NCBI GenBank assembly: GCA_947627245.1
Contig: CANQVH010000042.1
Coordinates: forward strand, 1 to 32,646
DNA: 32,646 nt
Direction of reading: 5' to 3'
Origin: an uncultured Lachnospiraceae bacterium
GTDB taxonomy: Bacteria; Bacillota; Clostridia; Lachnospirales; Lachnospiraceae
Below the pieces are notes generated by a model. It had not been told where the DNA came from, searched no databases, and worked only from the letters and a program-made list of their open reading frames with translations. The first letter of the stretch is position 1. Every line of letters begins with the position of its first letter. This document shows positions 1 to 8,100 of this stretch, piece after piece. A program made the position numbers and the translations under genes.

Positions 1-1589
1 CGGCAAAGCACACGGATATCCACGGCGTGCTTTTTGCCGTCCGCAAAGCCGTGCTCCACGATATTGCCTGCCATTTCCTCTATAGCCAAGGCCGAGAATA
101 TAGACGTGCGCTGATTCAGCCCGTGTTCCTTACAAAATCCCTCCACGAACTGCGAGATACCGATCACATCCTCCATGCTGTACAGGGTCGTGTCCAGACG
201 GTCCGTTCCCGGCACGTCAAAGCTGTGTCCGAACTGAATCAGTTCCTGCAAGGTAAACTTCGGCCTTTTCAGCTTGATCGCCGTCAGGATCAGGATTACC
301 GCCAAGGTGGACGCCTCCGCCAGAATCAGCGCAAACCATGCGCCGTCCGCTCCCATGCCCGGAGCCAGAAGAATGCCCCATGCCACTGGGAATACGAAAT
401 AATCCAGCACATTCAGCACCGACACCAGTTTTCCGTAACCCAGCGCCTGATAAAAACGCACGGTAATCATGACCATTACATTCAGCGTCAGACCGATCGC
501 CAGACAACGGCATGCCCTGACGGCCAGCGCCAGCACCTCGCTGTCGCCGCCGCAAAACGGGCGCACCAGCGTTTTCGCAAACACAAAGAACAAAGCGAAG
601 ACCACAACAAAGATCAGCAGACTGTATTTATAAACAACCTTCGCAAATCGGTTCAGAGACGCGCCGTCCTCCTCCCCGGCGATCACGCTGCCCACCGTGA
701 GGGTCAGACTGCCGACGCCGCCGCAGAACGATCCGAAAAAGGACGCCAGCGTCCCCTCCGCCGCATAGGCGGCTACCGCCAGAACACCCGCACAGCGCAG
801 CAGGATACGGTTGAAAAATACCGGCCGCAGGAAATGGCACAGCTCCATGGAAGCCACCGGCAGACCGACGCGGATGATCTCCGGCAAATCCTTCCAGCAG
901 ATCAGTTTCCGGTCCAGATGGATCGGGACGGTCTTTTTTCTGAAATAAGACAGGTTATAAAGATCTGCGCAGTAATAGCTCACACCGGACGCAAGGCCCA
1001 GACCAAACATCCCCATGCCGAATACCTTCGCAAACAGCACGTCGCACACCACATTCATTACCACCATGATGCCCATAGAAACAAAGGTCATTTTCTTCTG
1101 ATTATCAAACAGCAGAAATGAATTGAGCGGTCCGGACAGGGCAATCCCCGCCGCGCTGATCGCAAGCCCCAGTATGTAAGCCTCGGCCATGGGCGCAAGC
1201 TCCTCCGTCGCGCCGAGAAGCCGGGCGACCGGCCCGTGGAACAGGCCAAGCAAAACCCCGAGCGTCACGCCTCCCGCCGTCAGAAGTGTCAGGCACATCG
1301 TGAAAGCTCCATTCAGCCGATCCATATCGCCCCTGCCCAGACACCGTCCGGAGAAAACGGTCGCTCCGTTTGAAATCACATTGATAAACACCCAGAAAAA
1401 GCTCATCAGCGGACTCACAATTCCCAGCGCCGCCATAGCGCGGGCGCCCAGCAGCCGGCTGACGATAAAGCTGTCCACAAGCGTAGCCTGACAGGCAAGA
1501 AGAACATTCAATATCGTCATGGGAATGAGCATAAGATACATTTTCCGCAGAATTCCCTCATTATAATCGTTCAATTTCTTTTCTTTCAT
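1..1589 (-). CDS. MATE-family efflux transporter fused to a C-terminal HATPase (RsbW-like) domain; partial, 3' end outside window
   Basis: The frame opens at ATG 1589 and stays open through position 1, giving at least 529 codons with no stop. The first ~430 residues are a polytopic membrane protein with MATE features: QATLVDSFIVSRLLGAR near the N-terminus, matching the family's VDxxFVGRLLG-type helix 1, then about twelve hydrophobic segments. A MATE protein normally ends near 450 residues. This one continues into a soluble segment whose sequence EEMAGNIVEHGFADGKK (from about residue 502) resembles the N-box of anti-sigma/histidine-kinase ATPases (E-x-x-x-N-xx-EH). MATE proteins expel cationic drugs or metabolites using an ion gradient; the role of the ATPase domain is unknown. 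It starts 47 bp after the preceding GTPase gene and may be cotranscribed. MATE is confident, the ATPase domain good but truncated. Confidence 0.88.
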   Translation of the reverse strand, partial: MKEKKLNDYNEGILRKMYLMLIPMTILNVLLACQATLVDSFIVSRLLGARAMAALGIVSPLMSFFWVFINVISNGATVFSGRCLGRGDMDRLNGAFTMCLTLLTAGGVTLGVLLGLFHGPVARLLGATEELAPMAEAYILGLAISAAGIALSGPLNSFLLFDNQKKMTFVSMGIMVVMNVVCDVLFAKVFGMGMFGLGLASGVSYYCADLYNLSYFRKKTVPIHLDRKLICWKDLPEIIRVGLPVASMELCHFLRPVFFNRILLRCAGVLAVAAYAAEGTLASFFGSFCGGVGSLTLTVGSVIAGEEDGASLNRFAKVVYKYSLLIFVVVFALFFVFAKTLVRPFCGGDSEVLALAVRACRCLAIGLTLNVMVMITVRFYQALGYGKLVSVLNVLDYFVFPVAWGILLAPGMGADGAWFALILAEASTLAVILILTAIKLKRPKFTLQELIQFGHSFDVPGTDRLDTTLYSMEDVIGISQFVEGFCKEHGLNQRTSIFSALAIEEMAGNIVEHGFADGKKHAVDIRVLC

Positions 1590-1636
1590 ATCCGCCTTGC
1601 CCCCTGTTTTAAAATTTGTTGCCGGATTTCCCGATT

Positions 1637-2581
1637 TTAATTGAAGTACACCAGATCCTCCTCGGGCGGCCCGGTCAGCTCGAAGTTTTCCGCGTAGAGC
1701 ACCGGTCCCTCTTCGCCGTACTCCTTGGAGTATTCATAGCGCACCTTCGCCGTCAGATAGATCCACTGTCTGGATTTGAGCTGGTCGGTGAACGCAGCCT
1801 TGCAGACGCAGCCCACGAAACGGATATCGTCTGCACAGCAGGTCATCGCGTTGCGGCCCGGCACAAACACGCCGTCCGGAAAATGCCGCGACTTCATCAC
1901 CTTCGCGCGGAAACGAACCTTCTTGTTTTCGTAGCGATCCTTCGACTCGAACACGTCCAGATACCACAGCCCGTAATCAATGTCCTCAATCTGGATCACC
2001 GGCGCGTTCAGATCGTACGGCGGCTGATCCATGCCCGGATCGATCGGGTTCCCCTGATCGTCCTCAAAGTAGACCATTGCCCGCGGATTCAGGCCGCGCA
2101 CTGTGCGGCGGAACGAATGCAGATCCATGTCCTCTGTGCAGCGATTGAACAGCGCCATCTCCGTATTCAGGAACAGATTGCTCAGAATGCTGCGCATATT
2201 CGTCAGATACGTCGGAAACGTGCTGCCGTCTATGATCGTAATGACCTGCGCAATATCCATGCTGAACGGCATTTCCGGCCCGAACAGCCATTTCGGATCC
2301 CACATCCCGTTCATCTCGACGAAAATACGCTTCGGCCGGTAATGCTTCTCGCAGGTCTTTAGAAATTCCGCATTGAACTCCGCTTCGTCTTCCACGGAAA
2401 TCACGGAAATATTCATCTTCGCCAGCGCTTTCTCGTCGTACTCCTCCTCACCCTCTTCGCAGAGGATCAAAAGACCGCGCCTTCCGTCGTCAAAATCGCC
2501 CCCGGCAAGCACATCGCGCAGGAACGACGTCTTGCCGCTCTCCAGAAAACCGGTAATCAGATAAATTGGAATTCGCTCCAT
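1637..2581 (-). CDS. CobW/COG0523-like GTPase with C-terminal DUF1980/YcgQ-like domain
   Basis: 314 residues. The N-terminus has the G3E GTPase P-loop GFLESGKTS (residues 11-19) and a Walker-B-like strand RIFVEMNGMWDP where the family usually has IIE(T/P)SG. The metal-binding CxCC motif expected between them is absent; only a lone Cys lies in LILCEEGEEEYDE. From about residue 220 the sequence turns into a beta-rich domain with FRAKVMKSRHF, FVPGRNAMTCCADD and a second Cys pair GCVCK. This resembles the C-terminal part of the YcgQ/DUF1980 (TIGR03943) family, which is often encoded beside COG0523 proteins and a YcgR permease. The likely role is cytoplasmic metal, probably zinc, homeostasis, inferred from family and the neighbouring CobW gene. 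The domain fusion is the unusual point. Start ATG 2581 is the only start before the P-loop. Confidence 0.8.
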   Translation of the reverse strand: MERIPIYLITGFLESGKTSFLRDVLAGGDFDDGRRGLLILCEEGEEEYDEKALAKMNISVISVEDEAEFNAEFLKTCEKHYRPKRIFVEMNGMWDPKWLFGPEMPFSMDIAQVITIIDGSTFPTYLTNMRSILSNLFLNTEMALFNRCTEDMDLHSFRRTVRGLNPRAMVYFEDDQGNPIDPGMDQPPYDLNAPVIQIEDIDYGLWYLDVFESKDRYENKKVRFRAKVMKSRHFPDGVFVPGRNAMTCCADDIRFVGCVCKAAFTDQLKSRQWIYLTAKVRYEYSKEYGEEGPVLYAENFELTGPPEEDLVYFN

Positions 2582-2640
2582 GTCTACTCACTCTTTTCCT
2601 ACTATAGATTACTCTGCTCTTTATTTTTGTTCACAAACAA

Positions 2641-2677
2641 CGAGCCGTGTCATAAAGTATCGTATTTGCACGGCTCG
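2641..2677 (-). terminator. hairpin between the two GTPase genes, possible terminator
   Basis: A 9-bp perfect stem, CGAGCCGTG (2641-2649) with CACGGCTCG (2669-2677), lies just past the stop of the His-rich GTPase. On the minus strand it is followed by TTGTTTGTG, a poor T-tract, so it may only partly terminate and let some transcripts continue into the 314-aa gene. Confidence 0.5.
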
Positions 2678-2692
2678 CTGCTTTCGCGAACC

Positions 2693-3916
2693 TTACAGTC
2701 CGAACAGCTCCTCAAGCGCATGCTCATCCAACTGCGAACCGATCACACAAAGTCTGCCCGTATAGTCCGCCGCGCCCTCGCGGATCTCGTACTCGCCCGG
2801 CACAAAATCAAAGTGGAGCCACTTGCCCTCCGGACTCGGCAGCATTCCCTTCGCGCGAAGCACTACGCCGAACTTCTCCGACTCGTCAATCGTCTTCAGA
2901 ATCTCCCCAATCTCATCCTTCGTATATTTCTTCGGTGTCTCACGTCCCCATGACGTGAACACCTCATCCGCGTCGTGATGATGGTGGTGATGCCCGTCGT
3001 GATCATGATGATGCCCGCAGCCGCACTCCCCGTCATGGTCGTGATGGTGATGCTCGTGATCGTGTTCATCATGCTCCTCATGCTCGTGATGATACCCGCA
3101 GCCGCACTCCTCATCGTGCTCATGATGATGATGCTCGTGCTCGTCGTGCTCCTCATGATCGTGGTGATGCCCGCAGCCGCACTCCTCGTCATGGTCGTGA
3201 TGGTGATGCTCATGATCGTGCTCGTCATGATCGTGATGGTGCCCGCAGCCGCACTCCTCGTCGTGCTCATGATGATGATGGTGCTCATGCTCCTCCTCGA
3301 GCAGCATCTGCGCCAGCACGTCGCTCTCCTCCATCGCGCCCAGCATCTGCGCGCCGGTCAGCTCGTCCCACGGCGTCGTGACGATGACCGCCTTCGGATT
3401 CTTCTCGCGGATCATCTCCGCCGCCTGAAGCTGCTTCTCCTCGGAAAGCTTCTGCGTGCGGCTCAAAATGATCGTCGCGGCGCTTTCGATCTGGTTGTTA
3501 TAAAATTCGCCGAAATTCTTCATATACATTTTGATCTTCGATGCATCGGCGACGGTCGTAAGCGCATTCAGCACAAGTCCGGCCTCATCTGCCGCGTCCT
3601 CGACCGCTCTCCGGACATCAGACAGCTTGCCGACCCCAGACGGCTCGATGATAATGCGATCCGGCGCGAATTTCTCCGTGACCTCCTTGAGCGCCTTGCC
3701 GAAATCTCCGACCAGTGAACAGCAGATACAGCCGGAATTCATCTCCGTGATATTGATGCCGGCGTCCTTCAGAAATCCGCCGTCGATCCCGATCTCACCG
3801 AACTCGTTCTCGATCAGCACGATCTTCTGCCCCGCAAACACATCCTGAATCAGCTTCTTAATCAGCGTCGTCTTGCCTGCTCCCAGAAATCCTGAAATAA
3901 TGTCTACCTTTGTCAT
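2693..3916 (-). CDS. CobW/COG0523 metallochaperone GTPase with His/Cys-rich metal-binding insert
   Basis: 407 residues. The G3E GTPase core has P-loop GFLGAGKTT (9-17), the metal-binding CxCC motif GCICC (62-66) and Walker-B-like IIIEPSGVGKLSD. These proteins use GTP hydrolysis to deliver zinc, cobalt or another metal to client proteins. Between the G domain and the CobW C-terminal domain (about 325-407) lies a ~105-residue insert (about 208-315) made of His, Asp and Glu runs. It holds four copies of an ECGCG(H/Y)HH(D/E)H core spaced about 25 residues apart, so each unit offers two Cys and several His ligands. Many COG0523 proteins have a short His stretch; a four-unit Cys-His array is long and suggests metal storage as well as transfer. 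ATG 3916 has an upstream AGAAAGAAGGA. The family call is firm; the metal is inferred. Confidence 0.93.
   Translation of the reverse strand: MTKVDIISGFLGAGKTTLIKKLIQDVFAGQKIVLIENEFGEIGIDGGFLKDAGINITEMNSGCICCSLVGDFGKALKEVTEKFAPDRIIIEPSGVGKLSDVRRAVEDAADEAGLVLNALTTVADASKIKMYMKNFGEFYNNQIESAATIILSRTQKLSEEKQLQAAEMIREKNPKAVIVTTPWDELTGAQMLGAMEESDVLAQMLLEEEHEHHHHHEHDEECGCGHHHDHDEHDHEHHHHDHDEECGCGHHHDHEEHDEHEHHHHEHDEECGCGYHHEHEEHDEHDHEHHHHDHDGECGCGHHHDHDGHHHHHHDADEVFTSWGRETPKKYTKDEIGEILKTIDESEKFGVVLRAKGMLPSPEGKWLHFDFVPGEYEIREGAADYTGRLCVIGSQLDEHALEELFGL
2985..3290 (-). repeat. in-gene imperfect tandem repeats coding the ECGCG-His units
   Basis: The DNA shows four CCGCAGCCGCACTC cores (coding ECGCG on the minus strand), each flanked by GATGATG/CATGATC-type His and Asp codons, at intervals of about 75 bp. 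The array is in frame throughout and lies within the GTPase gene. Such repeats can expand or contract by slippage without breaking the frame. Confidence 0.8.
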
Positions 3917-3954
3917 CGTAATCCTTCTTTCTCTTATATTATTAGCTAAACACG

Positions 3955-3996
3955 ATAGTACACCAATTTCCCAAAGTTTGCAAATTTTTTTGCAAA
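3955..3996 (-). promoter_or_regulatory. promoter of the His-rich GTPase gene with two TTTGCAAA boxes
   Basis: Reading the minus strand, TTGCAA (3978-3983) and TACTAT (3955-3960) are separated by 17 bp and lie about 40 bp upstream of ATG 3916. Two copies of the self-complementary octamer TTTGCAAA (3977-3984 and 3989-3996) sit 12 bp apart, the first covering the -35 box. The octamers could be an operator for a metal-responsive repressor, but they do not match the Bacillus Zur consensus. Confidence 0.5.
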
Positions 3997-4011
3997 AGAA
4001 GGTTCATGCGC

Positions 4012-4039
4012 AAAAAACAGATGGTCCGTCAACCATCTG
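4012..4039 (-). terminator. Rho-independent terminator after the 57-aa gene
   Basis: On the minus strand CAGATGGT, loop TGACGG, ACCATCTG is followed directly by six T. This is a textbook intrinsic terminator closing the 4.1-4.9 kb genes before the GTPase promoter begins. Confidence 0.88.
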
Positions 4040-4094
4040 CCTGTAAGCGTTCTCAAACCATTCGCACCGTGCCGATCCGTCTGGTCTCCGCTCT

Positions 4095-4268
4095 CTACTC
4101 TTCCTTTTTCCCCATCGTGACCGCGCTGTCCATCAGCCGGATCAGCTCCAATGCGCTTCGAAACTGCTGGGTGATGTTCTTCTCCGTCCACAGGATCGTC
4201 CCCTGCCATGTCGCGTTCTCGCATCGGTCGATCTGGATCACAAATTTTCCTGCCGCTTTCTTTTCCAT
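4095..4268 (-). CDS. small conserved-looking 57-aa protein
   Basis: ATG 4268 to TAG 4095 encodes 57 residues, beginning MEKKAAGKFVIQIDRCENAT and including WQGTILWTEKNITQQF and RSALELIRLMDSA. I recall similar short proteins (FVIQIDRCENATWQG type) in clostridial genomes, of unknown function. It has no signal peptide or membrane segment. The fold is probably a small beta-hairpin followed by a helix. It starts 27 bp after the stop of the secreted-protein gene, is preceded by AGAGGGTGACAGG as a weak ribosome site, and is followed by a strong terminator, so it is likely the last gene of a two-gene unit. It overlaps a longer 92-codon frame (3946-4224) that runs through the terminator and is rejected. 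Confidence 0.72.
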   Translation of the reverse strand: MEKKAAGKFVIQIDRCENATWQGTILWTEKNITQQFRSALELIRLMDSAVTMGKKEE

Positions 4269-4295
4269 CCTGTCACCCTCTGTCTGTCGTCTGAA

Positions 4296-4946
4296 TTACA
4301 TTGCGAAGTTTACGGAGCTCATGTTGCTGCCTTCTTCGGTCTGTGCCGTTACGTTGTTCACACCCGCCTCGTCGATGCTCAGGATTTCCTGCGTCTCTAC
4401 CGTGCTGTCGATCTGGACCGTCTTGAACTCTACCTGTACGTATACGCTTCCGTCTGCAAGCTCTACTTCGTTTCCGTCTACCGTGAAGGTCACATCGTAG
4501 AAGCTGTACTGTGCATCCTCGCCTGCCTCGGTGTTCGCCGCCGCCGCTGCCTTCGCTGCCTCGTACTCCTCGCTGCCTTCCTCGAGCTTTCTTACCTGCA
4601 TCTCGATGTTCTCCGGAAGCTCTGCCGCTGCCTGTGCGCTGATAACCACTTCGTCATTCTCGAAGGTGAAGCTCTGCGCCTCGGCGTTCTCCTCGGTCTG
4701 CGCTACTGCGTTTGCCTCGGTCTCGGCTGCCTCTGCCATCTGCGCTGCCTCTTCCGGAACCTCTGCCGTCGCGATCGTCTCAAGGCCAAGAACCTCGATC
4801 TCGATTGCCGGTGCTGCCGTCTCTTCTGCTGCTTCGAAGGACTCCTCGATGATGACGTCCGCTTCTTCTGCCATTGCCGGTGCGTATACCATGAATGCTG
4901 CCATTGCTGCGGTAAGGATCATTTTCTTTACGTTCGCCTTCATCAT
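4296..4946 (-). CDS. secreted Ala/Glu-rich protein with a surface-protein-type beta domain
   Basis: 216 residues. A signal peptide is clear: MMKANVKKM, then a hydrophobic core ending APAMA, with cleavage expected before EEA. Residues ~27-100 are low-complexity Ala/Glu. The C-terminal half, from SFTFENDEVVISAQAAAELP through YSFYDVTFTVDGNEVEL to VYVQVEF, has the pattern of a beta-sandwich module I know from large clostridial surface proteins: a pseudo-Ig-like unit where a LP-x-x-(I/V)-E-(M/L)-x-V strand leads to YD(V/I)xFxxDGxEVE. There is no cell-wall sorting signal, so it is probably released or held by protein contact. ATG 4946 has an excellent AAGGAGGA site 9 bp upstream. It may work with the giant adhesin encoded next door; that link rests on proximity only. 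Confidence 0.7.
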   Translation of the reverse strand: MMKANVKKMILTAAMAAFMVYAPAMAEEADVIIEESFEAAEETAAPAIEIEVLGLETIATAEVPEEAAQMAEAAETEANAVAQTEENAEAQSFTFENDEVVISAQAAAELPENIEMQVRKLEEGSEEYEAAKAAAAANTEAGEDAQYSFYDVTFTVDGNEVELADGSVYVQVEFKTVQIDSTVETQEILSIDEAGVNNVTAQTEEGSNMSSVNFAM

Positions 4947-5010
4947 TTTGTTGTCCTCCTTTTTTATTTCTATCTATGTTTTCGAAATCGTTTTCCCTTT
5001 TGTTGATTTG

Positions 5011-5019
5011 AGTATAGCA
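5011..5019 (-). promoter_or_regulatory. extended -10 promoter of the secreted-protein gene
   Basis: The minus strand reads TGCTATACT about 65 bp upstream of ATG 4946. This is an extended -10 (TGnTATACT). No good -35 sits 17 bp upstream; TTGACG is 27 bp away. Confidence 0.45.
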
Positions 5020-5109
5020 TGCAAACTCTTTCGCAAATTATTTCGTCAACAACTTTTTCTGTATTTTTTGATGGAAAACGAAATTTTTTCCTCTCGCGGG
5101 TCTGCGCAT

Positions 5110-5146
5110 AAAAAAGAGGATGCTGCCGGATCTCCGCACAGCATCC
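5110..5146 (-). terminator. Rho-independent terminator of the giant adhesin gene
   Basis: GGATGCTG (5118-5125) pairs perfectly with CAGCATCC (5139-5146). On the minus strand the stem is followed by TCTTTTTTATG. It lies 26 bp beyond the stop codon of the adhesin gene. Confidence 0.9.
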
Positions 5147-5171
5147 CCGAGTTGCTTTATGTGCTATTTTC

Positions 5172-8100
5172 CTACTTCTTTACGCGATTCCGCCTCCTGC
5201 GCTTCTCTCCTGCGGCCGCCGCAAACAGCCCCGCCGAGAGCATCATATAGAAAAGGTACAGCAGAAGGTTTGTCTCATCGCCTGTCTTCGACGCTGACGT
5301 ACCGGAGCCCGGAGCCGTCCCCGGTTCATCCGGAAGATCCGTTTCCGTCTCCGTCTCATCCTCTTCCTCAATAAAGTCGTTCGTGATCGTGACCTCCTGA
5401 TTCGAGTTTTCCGCATTCAGCACGATCCCGCTCTTATCAATGGAGATCCGGTATTCCGTGACCGCGTCCGGATCCAGCGGCGTTCCGTTCTTATCCGTCT
5501 CCGCCACGTAGTACGTCGCGCTGCTTTCAAGCGTCTCGCCGATTGGCAGGTCATACACGGTCACGCTCGCCGTGCTCCCGCCGTTCATCGCAAGCGCCAC
5601 TACATCGCTGTTCGGTGAAGTCAGCGCGGCATCCGAGAATACCCTCGCATAGAAGGTGTCCTCCGACGTAGCCTCCGTCCCATTCAGCAGCACCTTCTTC
5701 GTGATCGTCAGCCGTCCCGACAGGTAGAAGCCCTCCTCCGGAACCTCCACGTATACATTGGTAAGCTCCGACGTAGCCTCTCCTTTTCTGCCCTCAAATT
5801 CGACCTTTGCGTTTTCGCCGTATTGCGCGTAGTAGATTACGCGGTCATTGACTACTTCCGATTCCTTCAGAACGCCGTTCTCATCCGTCTCGCCCAAATA
5901 ATAGGTGCCCTTGCCCAGATTCTCAAACTCCGCCGTGCTGATCGCAGAATCCTTGAAGGTCAGGGCCTTCACGTCGCTGACACGATGCGTCTTTGCCTCG
6001 TCGTCGAACAGCGCCACATAGAACACCGCATCATGGATCCCGATATCGCAGGTGATCCCGTCCAGTTGGAGATGCTTCATCACCGTGAGCTTATTGTTAT
6101 CCCTCTCCGGGATCTTCGTATCGGTCATCTGTACCTCGACCGGCTGCGTCTCATTTCCGGTGATCTCAAACGGGACGTCCTCGGACACATGGTATCCGGC
6201 CGGCGCCTCTACCTCGCTCATCACGTAATGCCCTCTCGCCAGACCCCTTGTCACATGCGGCGTGCCGTCCGATACCCAGTTGTCCACGGCCGTGCCGGTG
6301 GCATCCTCGATCACCAGATGCGCGCCCGGAAGCGGCTGTCCTGCCTCATCAAGCTTCAGGAGGCTGATCGTATTTTTCGTGTCCTTCATCACAACGGTAT
6401 CTGTGATCTGGCCGCCAACTACGATCTCGCCCTTTTCATTCATTGTAAAGTCAGCCGGGCCTGTCGGCATATAGCCGTCCGGCGCGCTCACCTCTTCCAG
6501 CGCATAAGAGCCGTTCTTGCTCAGCTTTCCGAGGACCTCATGCGGCTTCCCGTCCGACGTCCATTCCTCGACGACCGCGCCATTGCTCTTATCCACGATC
6601 CGCAGCACCGCGCCCGGAATGCCCGCGCCCGTTTCCGCATCCTGCTTGTCGAGGTACGCTTTCGTGGAGGTGTTCGTGAAGGTCACTTTGTCCGGCGACA
6701 CCGCCGTCGCGACCAGCTTCGCATCCACGTCCTTTACCGTAACAGTCACAGTGTAGACTGCCGCATCGTAGGCTAGCACGGTCGGATCGTTGCCCGCGGT
6801 CTCGCTGATCTGGTAATAATAGGTTCCTTCCTTATCATACGGGATCGGGTCAAACAGGACACTGCCGTCCTTGCCGTTTACAGCCTCGCGCGAGATGCCG
6901 CCCTCGACCGCATGACCGTTCTGATCCACTTCCCGGAGCGCGAACGTGAACTCGTTGCCCTCCAGCTCCCGGTCAAACGCTTTCGTCGCCCCGAGCCGGA
7001 TGCTCGTATCCTCTGCATCGTAAACATTCTCAAAAGCAACATCTGCCGCGGCCACTTCCTTGCCGTCCTTGCTGTACTTCACATCCGCATGCAGATTTCC
7101 AAGACCGTCGTCCGTCACGCTCACCGTCACCGTGTAGACCGACGGATCCTTCGTAATGCCGGCCTCAGCCGTATTCTCCTCCTTCAGCTCGTATGTGTAC
7201 GTACCGGCCTGCGTATAAGTCAGCTTCTCAAATGTCACGTTGCCGTTACCGTCGTTCGACGCCGTCAGCATCCCGCCCGGATTCGTCTCCGCGTCCGTGT
7301 TCGGATCCGTGATCTCTGTCTTTCCGTCCGCAGCCACCGCGCTCACCGGTGTCAGGCTGAAGCTAAACTCCTTATCCTGCAGTCCATTCGCACGCCCGGT
7401 CAGCTTCTTCGTCGCGCTTACCGTTGCCGTGCCTATCGCGGTATACTGGTTCGTAAAGATAACATCTTCCGCAGATACTTCCGCATCACCTTTCTTATAC
7501 GTTACCGTCTGGGTCAGATGGCCTTCATCATTGTCCTCCATTTCCACTATCACTGTGTACACCGTCGGATCTTTCTTGATGCCGCCCTTGTCCGTTTCTT
7601 CCTCTTTCAGTGTATATGTGTAGGTTCCGGCTTGCGTGTAATTCAGGGTGTCAAAGTTTATTGCCTCACCCTTATTCGTCTTCGTCTGATCCGCATTCGA
7701 ATCTGTAATAGGCTTATTATCTTTGTCTAACGCGCTCACTTTCGTCAGGCTGAAACTAAACTCACCGTCCTCCAACGCTTTCGCACGTCCGTTCAGCTTC
7801 TTCGTCGCGCTCACTGTCGCCGTGCCTGTCGCAGTATACTGGTTCGTAAAGACTACTTCTGCCGCAGATACTTCCTTGTCACCCTTCTTATACGTTACCG
7901 TCGGGGTCAGATGCCCTGCATCGTCATCCTCCATTTCCACCGTCACCGTATACACCGTCGAGTCCTTTGTGATACCGCCCTTGTCCGTTTCCTCCTCTTT
8001 CAATGTATACGTGTAGGTTCCAACCTGCGTATAATTCAGGGTGTCAAAGTTTATTGCCTCGCCTTTATTTGTCTTCGTCTGGTCCGCATTCGAATCTGTA

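Noticed and set aside
27-1121. Plus-strand 364-codon frame
   Set aside because: Composition is Arg/Gln/His-rich nonsense; it lies opposite the clear MATE reading frame.
2985-3290. Short regular repeats suggesting a CRISPR array
   Set aside because: Repeats are in frame and code His/Cys units; spacers are not unique and no cas genes are present.
3946-4224. Minus-strand 92-codon frame
   Set aside because: It runs through the terminator at 4012-4039 and the GTPase promoter; the 57-aa frame in another phase explains the region.
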